A stretch of DNA of 64,000 bases from Streptomyces sp. NRRL S-118 (GCF_000716335.1 NZ_KL591003.1:169913-233912), one strand, 5' to 3'. Positions 8,270-17,162 are shown, numbered from the stretch's first letter. Notes: generated by a model not told the origin, from the sequence alone. Made by a program: numbers and translations.

Positions 8270-10657
8270 TCATCCGCCGGCGGTGGTGCCGTCGGCTCCC
8301 GCCAGGGACTGTTCGGCCCAGATGGTCTTGCCGGACTGTCCGTACCGGCAGCCCCAGCGGGTGGTGAACTGGGCCACGAGGAACAGGCCGCGTCCGCCTT
8401 CGTCCGTACTGCGGGCCCGGCGCAGTCGCGGCTGGGTGTTGCTCGGGTCCGACACCTCGCACACCAGCACCCCCTCGTACAGCAGTTGTACGCCGATGGG
8501 CCCGCCGGCGTAGCGGACGGCGTTGGTGACCAGCTCGCTGACCAGGAGCTCGGTCGTGAAGACCAGGTGGTCCAGCCCCCATGCGGTCAGCCGGCGGGCC
8601 ACCGCCTCACGGGCGCCGGCCACCGCGCCGGGCTCGGCCGGGAACTCCCAGCAGGCGACCCGCTCCGGTGCGATGACGCGCGTACGGGCGAGGAGGAGGG
8701 CGATGTCGTCGCGGGACGGGGCGTCGCCGGCCAGTTGCGTGAGCAGGTGGTGCCCGGCCTCGTCCAGGGTCCGGCCCGACGGGACCAGGCCCCCGAGCGC
8801 CTCCGTCAGCCGGTCGATGCCGGTGTCGATGTCCTCGGTGCCGCGGCGGATCAGGCCGTCGGTGTACAGGGCGAGAACACTGTCCGGGGGCAGCTCGATC
8901 TCGGTGACCTCGAACGGCATGCCTCCCACGCCCAGCGGCGGACCGGGCGAGACGGCGAGCGTCGCCACGGAGCCGTCCGGCGTCACCATGAGCGGCGGCG
9001 GATGTCCCGCGCTGGCGAAGGAGCACCGCCGGCCGACGGGGTCGTACACCGCGTACAGGCACGATCCTCCGAGCGTCTCCGCCTGCCCGCGGGGGGCCTC
9101 CTGGGCGAGCTGCTGGAGGAGGTCGTCGACGTGGGCGAGGACCTCGTCGGGCTCCATCTCCAGCTCGGCGAGCGTACGGATCGCGGCACGGATGCGCCCC
9201 ATGGTGGCGGCGGCGTGCAATCCGTGGCCCACCACGTCGCCGATGACGAGGGCGACCCTCAGGGACGGCAGGGGGATGACGTCGAACCAGTCCCCGCCGA
9301 TGCTGACGCCACCCGACGCCGGGCGGTACACCCCGGCCGTGGCCGCCGCCGGGGTGTCGGTGGTGGGGCGCGGCAGCAGCCGCTGCTGGAGCGCGACCGC
9401 CGCACGGTGTTCCCGGGTGTAGCGGCGGGCGTTGTCCACGCTGAGCGCGCCGCGCGTGGCGATCTCCGTCAGCAGTCCGGCATCCGCCTGGTCGAAGGCG
9501 CCCGGCCGTTCGATGCGCCACACCACGACGGCCCCGAGGACGAGACCGCGGGCGAAGAGGGGGGCCGCCACAGCGGTGTGCCCGCCCTCGGGGATGTACG
9601 CGGACAGCAGCTCCGGATGCTCCTCGACCATGGCGAGGGCGTCGGCCCTGTCCGGCACGATGACCGTTTCGCCGCTCTGGACCTTGTTGATGAGGGGCGC
9701 GTCCGGCACCGGAGGACCCATGGTGCCCGCGGCCGGGAGCCCGGCGGGCCACGGACCGGTGGAGGCCACGGCGACCCGGTACATGTGCCAGTCCCCTGCC
9801 CCGGCCAGCTTCGGCGGGTCGTCGCCGGAGAGCACGGGCTCGGCCAGGCTCACCCACGCCAGGTCGCCCAGGGCGGGGACGAGGACGTCCACCAGGTCCT
9901 GCGCCGTCCGTGTGACGTCGAGCGAGTCACCGATCCGGACGGCCGCCTCATGGCGCAGGTCCAGGTACCGGCGGGCCCACAGGTGCTCGGTGATGTCGGT
10001 GAGCACGACCACGACGCCGTCGGGGCGGCCGGCCGCGTCCTCGGTCCGGAAGGCGGACAGGGACAGGGCCCACCGCCGCTCCGGGGGACCGGGAGCCCGC
10101 ACCCACCGTTCCAGCCCGGCCGCCGGCACGCCGGTGCGCAGCACCCGGTGCAGGATCGCCGCGGTGTTCTCGGCGTCCTCCGGGGCCAGGAGGTCCGTCA
10201 GCGGGCGGCCCGTGACCTGTTCCCGGACCCAGGGGACCCGGGCGGGGTCGAGGCTGCTGCGGGCGACGGTCAGCGCGGTGTCGCAGACGCAGATCCCGAG
10301 CACGTCCTGGGTGAGCAGCGTCCGGGCCACGGAGGCGTTCCGCTCGTGTCCGCTCTCCAGCGGGGCGGCCAGCAGCAGCACGTCGGGGCTGCCGTCCAGA
10401 CGCTGTGCCTGGAGGACCACCTCGACCGCGCGGCCCGAGCGGTGCCGCAGGGCGGCCCGGCCCGCGAGGACCGCTCCGGTGCCGTCACCCGGGGACGCGG
10501 GGTACGGGTCCCCCGCGGGGGCGAGCAGGTCCCGCAGCGGCCGGCCGCAGACCTCCGCCGCGGGGCGGTCCAGGAGTGCGGCAGCGGCCCGGGACCAGCG
10601 CAGTACGGTCCCCTCGCCGTCCAGCAGGACGGTCGCCACGCCGCTGAAGGGGTCCAT
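8270..10657 (-). CDS. PAS-GAF-SpoIIE phosphatase with HATPase domain
   Basis: A 795-residue multidomain signalling protein. In order: a PAS-like domain (about 1-110), a second PAS (about 125-245, ending VVVVLTDITEH), a GAF domain (about 250-400), a PP2C/SpoIIE Ser/Thr phosphatase (about 415-640, with GGDWFDVIPL, GDVVGHG, ASAGHPPPL, LYTDGLIRR and SRDDIALLL) and a C-terminal HATPase of the RsbW anti-sigma kinase type (TELLVSELVTNAVRYA, GGRGLFLV). Such proteins control anti-sigma/anti-anti-sigma switches in Streptomyces. No membrane segment is visible. A GAGGAG site precedes ATG 10657. No partner anti-anti-sigma gene is adjacent. Confidence 0.88.
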   Translation of the reverse strand: MDPFSGVATVLLDGEGTVLRWSRAAAALLDRPAAEVCGRPLRDLLAPAGDPYPASPGDGTGAVLAGRAALRHRSGRAVEVVLQAQRLDGSPDVLLLAAPLESGHERNASVARTLLTQDVLGICVCDTALTVARSSLDPARVPWVREQVTGRPLTDLLAPEDAENTAAILHRVLRTGVPAAGLERWVRAPGPPERRWALSLSAFRTEDAAGRPDGVVVVLTDITEHLWARRYLDLRHEAAVRIGDSLDVTRTAQDLVDVLVPALGDLAWVSLAEPVLSGDDPPKLAGAGDWHMYRVAVASTGPWPAGLPAAGTMGPPVPDAPLINKVQSGETVIVPDRADALAMVEEHPELLSAYIPEGGHTAVAAPLFARGLVLGAVVVWRIERPGAFDQADAGLLTEIATRGALSVDNARRYTREHRAAVALQQRLLPRPTTDTPAAATAGVYRPASGGVSIGGDWFDVIPLPSLRVALVIGDVVGHGLHAAATMGRIRAAIRTLAELEMEPDEVLAHVDDLLQQLAQEAPRGQAETLGGSCLYAVYDPVGRRCSFASAGHPPPLMVTPDGSVATLAVSPGPPLGVGGMPFEVTEIELPPDSVLALYTDGLIRRGTEDIDTGIDRLTEALGGLVPSGRTLDEAGHHLLTQLAGDAPSRDDIALLLARTRVIAPERVACWEFPAEPGAVAGAREAVARRLTAWGLDHLVFTTELLVSELVTNAVRYAGGPIGVQLLYEGVLVCEVSDPSNTQPRLRRARSTDEGGRGLFLVAQFTTRWGCRYGQSGKTIWAEQSLAGADGTTAGG

Positions 10658-10811
10658 CGCACTCCTCGCTGCCGCAGGATCCGCATCCCCCTCCTGGGGA
10701 AATTGTCCCCCAGGGCGGGCCCGCGTGTTGCCTCGGCGCAGCGGAGGCGGCGGGTCCCGCCGGTCTCGCGGCGGTACGGCGGCGGTACGGCGGCGGGTCC
10801 GGGCGGCCCGC

Positions 10812-10850
10812 CCGGGCCGTCGGTCCGGGCCGTCGGTTCGGGCGGTCGGC
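10812..10850. repeat. 13-bp tandem repeat, three copies
   Basis: CCGGGCCGTCGGT occurs twice head to tail (10812-10824, 10825-10837), followed by a third, degenerate copy (10838-10850). Just before it, GCGGCGGTAC-like units repeat at 10771-10796. The array lies in the 213-base gap upstream of the SpoIIE-type gene. It is probably replication-slippage sequence. Confidence 0.7.
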
Positions 10851-10870
10851 GGGGCAGCCGGCCCGGGCGG

Positions 10871-11377
10871 TCAGGAGGTGCGGTCGGTGCGGGCTGTCAG
10901 GTAGCGGACCTTTCCGAGCGGCAGGCCGGTGAGGCTCGCGCTGTGCTCGGCGCTGTACCCGAGGGCGGCGAGCGTGCGCAGGTCCTCGGCCAGCGGGTCC
11001 TCCGGCGGCTCGTCCGCGGACGGGCCCTGCGCCGATCGGCCCTCCACCGGCCGGTCTCCGTCCGGAGGTGAGCAGCCCCCGGCCCGGGAGCGGATCTGGT
11101 CGGTGAGCACGGCCCACGCCCGGGAGGCGGGGTCGAGGGAGCTGATGACCGCCGGCCAGGTGGCGAGGAGGGCGGTGAACGCGGCCGCGACGGCCGCGTG
11201 CGCCCGGTCGTCGTCGAGGCGGGCGCGGGCGAAGGCGAGGTAGTGCGTGTGGTGGAGGGCGTGGAAGGCTTCGTAGGCGAGCCGGAGGCTGCGGGGGCAG
11301 CCGCGGGACGGCGGCAGGTGGGTGTCGGGGCCGGGATGCATGGGCTGGTGGTCCCCCGGGGTCGCAGAAACGATCAT
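10871..11377 (-). CDS. Small protein with HTH-like C-terminus
   Basis: A 168-residue protein whose ATG overlaps the stop of the XRE-type regulator by 4 bases, so the two are translationally coupled. Residues 30-90 form a helical segment rich in His and Ala (YEAFHALHHTHYLAFARARL). The last 35 residues (LRTLAALGYSAEHSASLTG then LPLGKVRYLTARTD) look like a sigma-70 region 4-type or similar helix-turn-helix. A Pro/Ser/Asp-rich linker lies between them. It could be a DNA-binding partner of the upstream regulator or a diverged sigma-like protein. I do not recognise a named family, and the HTH reading is by eye only. Confidence 0.6.
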   Translation of the reverse strand: MIVSATPGDHQPMHPGPDTHLPPSRGCPRSLRLAYEAFHALHHTHYLAFARARLDDDRAHAAVAAAFTALLATWPAVISSLDPASRAWAVLTDQIRSRAGGCSPPDGDRPVEGRSAQGPSADEPPEDPLAEDLRTLAALGYSAEHSASLTGLPLGKVRYLTARTDRTS

Positions 11378-12486
11378 CCGAAAGCCGCGGCGGGGAGTTC
11401 CGGTGCGTCGGGCCGGCGCGGCGGCGGCGCGGCGGCGGCCTTCCAGAGGGGCCGCAGTTCGGCGGGGCGCCCGCCGAGCGCGGCGACGAGGCGGGCAGTG
11501 GTCTCCCAGTCGGGGACGTGTCCGCCCGTGAGGGTGCGGGTGATCTCGCCGATGGCCACTTTCCGCCCGGTACCGGAGATCCGCTGCAGGGCCCAGAGGT
11601 CGGGCCGGTCGGCGGCCAGGTACAGCGCGTTGAGCGCGGTGTGGAACTTCTCCTTCGCTTCCGCCGGGTCGCCGGGGGCCGGCTCGCGGGCGGCCGCCTC
11701 GTAACCGAGCGGGCGCTGGGCGGCTTCCCAGAGGTCCCGCAGTTCGGGGAGGCTGCCGCGGCAGACGGCGGCGAAACGTTCCACGACGGGCCAGGACGGC
11801 CGGCGCGTCCCGGCGAGGATGCGTGAGACGTGGGAGGGCGAGACACCCATGTCGAGGGCTGTCTCCTTGATGGACTTCCGGGTGGACCGCTGGAGGTAGG
11901 ACATCGCGGCCGCGAGCTGCTGCGCGGGGGTCTGGCTCGGCGGGCGCACGGTCTCGGCGTCCGCCCCGGTGCCCGTGCGGCCCGCCGTCCGGGCGGCCGG
12001 TCCGCCGGCGGGGTCCGGGGCGGGCGGTGCCGGGCGGCTCGCCCGGGCGGCGCGGACGAGCTCCAGCCGGCGGGTGACCGCGTCCTGCGTCCACGTCTTG
12101 CGCAGGCGCTCGGGGCCACGGCCGCTGGAGCGGCAGATGTCCTTCCACGAGTCGCCGCGCGCGCGGGCCCGCGCGACGATGGCCGCCTCGACGTCCTTGC
12201 GGAGCCGGTCGATGTCGGTGATCTGACGCATCAGGGTGTTGGAGTCGCCGTCGTCCTGGACGGTGGCCAGCAGGGTCGTGACGGCGAGGTTGAGGTCCTC
12301 CGCCGTCGCCGACAGGTCCTCCGCGTACTGGGTGACGTCGGGGGGTTCGGCGGAGGAGGCGCGGGAGGCGGTCCGGCACGCGGTGGAGCAGAAGGTGTTC
12401 GGGCGGCCGGGCCTGACGATGTGGGTGAAGTCCTCTCCGCAGTGGGAACACTGCCTGATCTGCTGTCGCGGGAGGGCCGGGGACAT
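11374..12486 (-). CDS. XRE-type regulator with N-terminal zinc ribbon
   Basis: A 370-residue cytoplasmic regulator. Near the N-terminus, CSHCGEDF and FCSTAC form a four-cysteine zinc-ribbon-like motif. Around residue 90-130 a second helical segment (GDSWKDICRSSGRGPERLRK) resembles a Streptomyces HTH linker. Residues about 200-245 give a Cro/C1-type HTH (IKETALDMGVSPSHVSRIL), and a further HTH-like repeat follows (VAIGEITRTLTGGHVPDWET). ATG 12486 has an AAAGAGG site 8 bases upstream. It overlaps the next gene by 4 bases. Combining a zinc ribbon with two XRE-like units is unusual; the regulated genes are unknown. Confidence 0.75.
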   Translation of the reverse strand: MSPALPRQQIRQCSHCGEDFTHIVRPGRPNTFCSTACRTASRASSAEPPDVTQYAEDLSATAEDLNLAVTTLLATVQDDGDSNTLMRQITDIDRLRKDVEAAIVARARARGDSWKDICRSSGRGPERLRKTWTQDAVTRRLELVRAARASRPAPPAPDPAGGPAARTAGRTGTGADAETVRPPSQTPAQQLAAAMSYLQRSTRKSIKETALDMGVSPSHVSRILAGTRRPSWPVVERFAAVCRGSLPELRDLWEAAQRPLGYEAAAREPAPGDPAEAKEKFHTALNALYLAADRPDLWALQRISGTGRKVAIGEITRTLTGGHVPDWETTARLVAALGGRPAELRPLWKAAAAPPPRRPDAPELPAAAFG

Positions 12487-12652
12487 GGAGGTGCCTCTTT
12501 CAGGGGAATGCGGAGGAGTTTGCGGTGAGGATGCGGTCGCGGATGACCCGCCGAGCCGAAAACTCGCTCGGCGGGATCCGGCCGACCGCCGCTGAGCCGC
12601 CCGCCTCGCCGGCCTCACCGGGGAGCAGGCGGGCAGGTGGGGTGGCGAATTC

Positions 12653-12925
12653 TCAGAACCGGCGAACTCGCTTGTAGACAAGGCGCATCCCCGCGCCCAG
12701 AACGGAAATAGCTATGGCCAAAGCTGCCAGTACAGCCGGGTCACGGACTCCCGTGATGACGATGAGGGGCAGCACCGGCAGGGCGATGAACAGGCCGCCT
12801 CGTGCCGTGACCGCCAAGTCATCGGCCTGTCGCACCCCACCTCCGGAAAGCGGGGTCATGGTAGCGTCGGCACCTGATTCCGGCGCCCATAACGGGCGTC
12901 GGCGGCAATTGTGGTCGTAGGGCAT
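12653..12925 (-). CDS. Small membrane protein with atypical codons
   Basis: A 90-residue protein with one long or two short hydrophobic segments near the C-terminus (GGLFIALPVLPLIVITGV and AVLAALAIAISVLGAG) and a basic end (RLVYKRVRRF). ATG 12925 follows GAAGGGGG. Codons rare in this genome occur together (TTG, ATA, ATT, GTT in the last membrane segment), and the local GC content is visibly lower than in neighbouring genes, which hints at acquisition by transfer. Small membrane proteins of this kind occur on actinobacterial mobile elements, but no integrase or transfer gene is present. Function unknown. Confidence 0.55.
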   Translation of the reverse strand: MPYDHNCRRRPLWAPESGADATMTPLSGGGVRQADDLAVTARGGLFIALPVLPLIVITGVRDPAVLAALAIAISVLGAGMRLVYKRVRRF

Positions 12926-13441
12926 GAAGTAGCCCCCTTCCATGTGTGGTTCACGTGGGTGCGATCGGTATCGCGGTTGCTGGAACAAGGCCCTGGCTGT
13001 GGTTTGGACGCCCTGCCAGGGTCCTTGTCGTCCCGGCGGAAGAACCGGTGACCGGGACCATAACTTGTCAGCGCTCCGCAGCGCCACGCGCACGCAGGGT
13101 TATGGCCGCATGCGCCCAGGCCGCATCCGCAAACCCTCGCCCCTCCACCGCACCCCACTTGTCGCCTCGTCACGGACATCCCCGATCGGCACCGGAAGAG
13201 AACGATCCGACAACGCACCGGAAAGATCACCCGTAGGTCAAATGCCGGGGGTCACGCGGTGATCGGATACCGCCGCAACTGCAAACCCGGGCGCATGGAC
13301 CCGCGCGCGGGGCAGCACCGGCGTGCCCGGCGCCAGCGTCCGCCACCCGCGCGCCACAGCGTGCCGTGAGCGTCCCGCTCGGGGCCCGCACGGCACGCGG
13401 CGGCGCCGGCTGACACATCGCCGGGGCACCGCCCCCGCACC
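12926..13441. other. Intergenic region, no gene seen
   Basis: About 515 bases upstream of the small membrane gene and downstream of the carboxypeptidase gene. The part next to 12926 has lower GC than average. No frame on either strand has both a ribosome site and protein-like composition, and no repeat or RNA gene is evident. Confidence 0.5.
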
Positions 13442-15757
13442 TCAGCCGAGGCGTACCAGCCTGTCGGTGACACCCGGCTCCACGAGGTCGTCCCGCAGGG
13501 CCACCGGGACCCGCACCGCTCCGGCCCCCTCGCCGGCCCGCACCTCGCCGACCACGGCGCCCGCCTTCGCCGAACGCGGGAGGGGTCCGCCACCGGTGCC
13601 GAGGTCCAGCTCCAGGTCCACCGTCAGGCCCGGCCAGCCGACCGGCCTCACGTCCTTCGTGGCGACGAGCGGGATCCTGCCGCCGAGGGGCTGGTCGACG
13701 TACCCCACGACGTCGCCCTCCTCGGCCACCGTGGCGGAGGTGACGCCCTTCTGCGCCGCCTCGATGAGGCCGCGGCTGTACGTCTCGATCGCCAGGACGA
13801 GCTTCTCGCGGAGGGATCCGGCGTTCCGCACCCCCATCACCATGCCGACGATGCGGCGTTCCTCGCCGTCCACGACGGTGCCGGCGGACCAGAGCAGATT
13901 GGCGCCGGCCGGCGTCGAGGAACCGGTCTTGACGCCGTTCACCCCCGGCCGGGGCAGGATGCTGTTGCCGTTGTCGATCCGTCCCGCCGAGCCGGGAAGG
14001 GTGACGTGCGGCGTGTCCACGATCTCCCGGAACACCTCGCTGCGCATCGCCGCCTTCGCCAGCTTCACCTGGTCGACCGCGGTGGACACCGTCCTGGCGT
14101 CGAGACCGCTCGGGTCCGTGTACGTCGTCCTGGTCATGCCCAGCTCCCGGGCTGCGGCGTTCATCTTCGCGACGAACCGCGCCTCGGAACCGGCGTCCCA
14201 ACGGGCGAGCAGGCGCGCGATGTTGTTCGCCGAGGGGAGCAGCAGCATCTGGAGCATCTGCTTCTGGGTGTACTTCTCCCCCTTCCTGACCGGCACCCTC
14301 GACTCGTCGGTGTTGCCGCCCTCCCTCTCCGCGGCCGCGTCGACCGTGATGTCCGGACCGGACGCGTCACCGGTGATCGGCCGCTCCCGGAGGATCACGT
14401 ACGCGGTCATCACCTTCGTGACGCTCGCTATGGGCGCGGGCTCGCCGCTGCCGTACGTGCCGATCAGGCCGACGCCGTCGACCTCCACGGCCCCCTGGCC
14501 CTCGCCCGGCCACGGCATCTTGAGCGGTCCGCCCGGGAAGGTGTACGCCGGGGGCAGGGCGGGGCTCAGTCCGGGTGCGGGCAGCGGCCGCACCAGCTGC
14601 GCGCCGGCGCACAGCAGCATGACGAGGACGACGACCACGGGCGTCAGCCTCCGTATGCGCCGCGAGAGCGTGCGGGCCGGGCGCTCCGGCAGGAGCGGTG
14701 CGTACGCCGGCTCCGGAGTCGGCGTGGGCGGCGGGTCCGGAGTCGGCGTGGGCGGCGGGTCCGGAGTCGGCGTGGGCGCCGGGTCCGGGTGCCGGCCGCT
14801 GACGCTGCCGCCGAGGCCGCCGCGCACGTCCTGGGTGGGCGTGATCGCGGTCCTGGTGGCGGTGGCTGCTGCGGGGACGGCGGGCGGAACGGCCCGCGGC
14901 CGGCCGGCGGGTCGGGAGGTGCCGCCGTCATCGGCGTTCGCGTCGGGCCCGGATGCAGAGCCGGTGCCGTGCCCTTCGGTCGTGGCGGGTGCCGGAGCCG
15001 TATGGGAGTGCTCCGCCGTGGCCTCGACCTCCGGCTCCGGTGCCGCCTCGTCAGGATCCGGCGCCTCTTCGCCGGTCTCCGTAACCGTGCTCGGCTCTTC
15101 CGGCCCGGGCGCGTCCGCCGTGGTCTCGTCAGGCCTCGTGCTTTCGTCCGGCCCAGTGGTCTCGTCCGGCTCCGGTCTCTCTTCCTGCCCTGTGCTCTCG
15201 TCCGGCTCGGTGCCCTCGTCCGACCCCGTGGTCTCGTCCCGCTCCGGTCTCTCCTCCTGCCCTGTGGTCTCGTCCGGCTCCGGCGTAACCTCCAGCCCCG
15301 TGCTCTCGTCCGGCCCCGGCGTAACCTCCCGCTCCTCCGGGCTCGGAGTCCCCTCCTCGTCCCCCGGCGCCTCGTCCCCCGACGCCTCGTCCCCCGACGC
15401 CTCGTCGTCCGGTGCCTCGTCGTCCGGTCCCGGCCCCGCGCCGGGCGTGTCCTCCTCGGCCCCGTCCGGTTCGGGCCCATCCGGCTCGGCCCCGTCCGGT
15501 TCGGTCCCGTCCGGTTCGGTCCCGCCCGTCGCGGGCGACGCCTCGGCGGCCCGCGACGGGCCCTGGCGGGGGACCCGTCGGACCTCCCCTTCCGGTACGG
15601 CCTGGTCCGGGGTCTCGGGTGGGGCGTCGTCCTGCGCCGGGGTGTCGGCGCACGCGGGCGCGGCGTCGGTCACTGCCGTGTCTCCGTCTTCTGCTTCGTC
15701 GTTCGTCGGGTCGTCCCGCCGGAGCGGTGACGACTGTTGTGCCATGCCGGTGCTCAT
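13442..15757 (-). CDS. D-Ala-D-Ala carboxypeptidase with acidic repeat extension
   Basis: A 771-residue S11-family penicillin-binding protein (DacA/PBP5 type) that trims the terminal D-Ala from peptidoglycan stem peptides. All three catalytic motifs are present: SVTK at 445-448, SAN at 509-511 and KTG at 610-612. A single membrane segment at about 371-388 (VVVVLVMLLCAGAQLV) follows RRIRR, so the catalytic part is extracellular and the first 370 residues should be cytoplasmic. That extension is highly acidic and repetitive (EPDG units, DETTG/QEERP units), then Pro/Thr-rich. ATG 15757 was preferred, with GGAGGG some distance upstream; ATG 15745 is an alternative. The divergent neighbour is an ECF sigma gene. 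Confidence 0.85.
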   Translation of the reverse strand: MSTGMAQQSSPLRRDDPTNDEAEDGDTAVTDAAPACADTPAQDDAPPETPDQAVPEGEVRRVPRQGPSRAAEASPATGGTEPDGTEPDGAEPDGPEPDGAEEDTPGAGPGPDDEAPDDEASGDEASGDEAPGDEEGTPSPEEREVTPGPDESTGLEVTPEPDETTGQEERPERDETTGSDEGTEPDESTGQEERPEPDETTGPDESTRPDETTADAPGPEEPSTVTETGEEAPDPDEAAPEPEVEATAEHSHTAPAPATTEGHGTGSASGPDANADDGGTSRPAGRPRAVPPAVPAAATATRTAITPTQDVRGGLGGSVSGRHPDPAPTPTPDPPPTPTPDPPPTPTPEPAYAPLLPERPARTLSRRIRRLTPVVVVLVMLLCAGAQLVRPLPAPGLSPALPPAYTFPGGPLKMPWPGEGQGAVEVDGVGLIGTYGSGEPAPIASVTKVMTAYVILRERPITGDASGPDITVDAAAEREGGNTDESRVPVRKGEKYTQKQMLQMLLLPSANNIARLLARWDAGSEARFVAKMNAAARELGMTRTTYTDPSGLDARTVSTAVDQVKLAKAAMRSEVFREIVDTPHVTLPGSAGRIDNGNSILPRPGVNGVKTGSSTPAGANLLWSAGTVVDGEERRIVGMVMGVRNAGSLREKLVLAIETYSRGLIEAAQKGVTSATVAEEGDVVGYVDQPLGGRIPLVATKDVRPVGWPGLTVDLELDLGTGGGPLPRSAKAGAVVGEVRAGEGAGAVRVPVALRDDLVEPGVTDRLVRLG
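15113..15520 (-). repeat. Acidic tandem repeats in carboxypeptidase gene
   Basis: Within the carboxypeptidase gene, residues about 80-215 consist of degenerate short repeats: EPDG four times, then DDEA/SGDEA units, then a roughly 12-residue unit around DETTG and QEERPE. The DNA repeats accordingly (GTCTCGTCCGG and close variants recur). Copy number probably varies between strains. Confidence 0.75.
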
Positions 15758-15985
15758 GAGAGGGCGCTGCCCGCCCTCCACGCCGCCCGGCGGATGTTCC
15801 GGTCGCCGTACCCGCCCCCGCCCGCCGGGCTCTTCCCGCCCCCCGTGGTCATGGCCTTCCTTTCCTTGTGCTTGCATGTACGCCACTTGTACGCACGCCG
15901 GGGCAGGCTGGTTGCACACGTACTGAGGAATTTTTCGCGGCGCTCCGCAATGGCGCCGTTCGAGCGATGGAGACCGCGGAACCCC

Positions 15986-16504
15986 ATGACGGAGGAGGAG
16001 TTCGACGCCTTCTACGCAGGCGCCTTCCCCCGCCTGGTCGGCCAGCTGTACGCCATGACCGGCGACCGGGCCGAAGCCCAGGATGTCGTCCAGGAAGCCT
16101 TCGTACGGGCCTGGGACAAGCGGCGCGCGCTCCTCGCGGGCGAGGCGCCCGAGGCGTGGGTCCGTACGGCGGCCATGCGGCTCGCGGTCAGCCGCTGGCG
16201 GCGGGCCCGCCGCTGGCTGGAGCTGGTGCGCCACAGCCCGCCGCCCGAGCCGGTCCCCGGGCCGACACCGGACCACACCGCGCTGGTGGAGGCGTTGCGC
16301 GGGCTCAGCGAGGCACAGCGGACCGCGGTCGTCCTGCACCATCTGTGCGACCTGTCCGTCGAACGGATAGCGGCGGAGACGAACGTACCGCCGGGAACGG
16401 TGAAGGCCCGGCTGTCACGAGGAAGGGACGCCCTGGCCAAGCGGCTGGCGGAAGCGTCGTCGCCGAAGGACACGGGCAGGAGGGAGGGCAGCCATGTCCG
16501 ATGA
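15986..16504 (+). CDS. ECF-type RNA polymerase sigma factor
   Basis: A 172-residue extracytoplasmic-function sigma factor. Region 2 is seen as FDAFYAGAFPRLVGQLY with DVVQEAFVRAWDKR, and region 4 as LRGLSEAQRTAVVLHHL followed by the recognition helix IAAETNVPPGTVKARLSRG. ATG 15986 fits the usual start of the family just before region 2; an in-frame ATG at 15950 would add 12 residues. It overlaps the next gene by 11 bases, and that gene encodes a membrane-anchored protein that could act as its anti-sigma factor. The divergent carboxypeptidase suggests a cell-envelope theme, but the target promoters are unknown. Confidence 0.88.
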   Translation: MTEEEFDAFYAGAFPRLVGQLYAMTGDRAEAQDVVQEAFVRAWDKRRALLAGEAPEAWVRTAAMRLAVSRWRRARRWLELVRHSPPPEPVPGPTPDHTALVEALRGLSEAQRTAVVLHHLCDLSVERIAAETNVPPGTVKARLSRGRDALAKRLAEASSPKDTGRREGSHVR

Positions 16505-17162
16505 ACTCACCACCGCGCTGCGCGCTCTGGCCGAGGAGCGGCAACCGTCCCCGGCCGTCCCGGGCGCCGGCATCCGCCGGCTCGCCGTGCGGCGCCGGCG
16601 CCGCAGGCACGCCCTGATCACGTCGGGGCTGGTCGCGGCCTGCCTCGCCGTCGTCGTGCCCCTCGGCATGAGGGACGGAACCGCGTCACCGCACGTCGGC
16701 GAGCAGCCACCGTCACCACCGGCCACGGCCACGGCTACTGCCACCGCCACCGCCACCGCCACGACAGCGCCCACGCCGCAGGCGGCCGCCACGGTCGATC
16801 TCTCACGGAGGGTGCTGACGGCGGCGGGGCGTCAACTGCCCATCTCTTCCGGGGACGCACGTCACCGCACGCCCGTCGGCGCGATGACCGTCTCGGCGAA
16901 GCACGCCGAGCGGCGCATGACCGGTGACGACGTCGGGCTCTCCGGCCAGTACGACATGATGCTGCCGTGGGTGATCGAGCTGCGGGCGGCGGGCGGGGCC
17001 ACGAACCACCTGGCTGCCATCCCCTACGACGACCGGGCTCCCGGCAGGCGGGACGTCACCACCGGCTGGATCGCGCTGCGGCCGTCGGATGCCGCATGGC
17101 TGTACCAGAACCTCGGCACGGGTGACGTCGTCACGGTCACCGGGACGGCGCCGGCGCCCTGA
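16494..17162 (+). CDS. Membrane-anchored degenerate L,D-transpeptidase-like protein
   Basis: A 222-residue protein: about 40 cytoplasmic N-terminal residues ending in RRRRRR, one membrane segment (LITSGLVAACLAVVVPLG), a low-complexity Ala-Thr repeat, then an extracellular domain of about 120 residues. That domain follows the YkuD pattern (RTPVGAMTVS, a His in TNHLAAIP, then DVTTGWIALRPSDAAWLYQNLGTGDVV), but the catalytic Cys of the S.GC motif is Trp192, and the Gly after the His is also absent. It should not be an active transpeptidase. The start overlaps the sigma gene by 11 bases, so it may sense the envelope and hold the sigma factor. No standard anti-sigma motif is evident. Confidence 0.7.
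   Translation: MSDELTTALRALAEERQPSPAVPGAGIRRLAVRRRRRRHALITSGLVAACLAVVVPLGMRDGTASPHVGEQPPSPPATATATATATATATTAPTPQAAATVDLSRRVLTAAGRQLPISSGDARHRTPVGAMTVSAKHAERRMTGDDVGLSGQYDMMLPWVIELRAAGGATNHLAAIPYDDRAPGRRDVTTGWIALRPSDAAWLYQNLGTGDVVTVTGTAPAP
16719..16770 (+). repeat. Simple repeat encoding Ala-Thr run
   Basis: GCCACC-type hexamers (with ACGGCC and GCTACT variants) repeat about eight times and encode alternating Ala and Thr just outside the membrane segment of the transpeptidase-like protein. It is a flexible linker and a site prone to slippage. Confidence 0.7.

Noticed and set aside
10771..10850. Considered a CRISPR-like array because of regular repeats
   Set aside because: Units are 10-13 bases, directly adjacent and without spacers; no cas genes. 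It is a simple tandem repeat.
12653..13441. Considered an integrated element because of lower GC
   Set aside because: No integrase, tRNA-derived attachment site or transfer gene; only one short gene is atypical.
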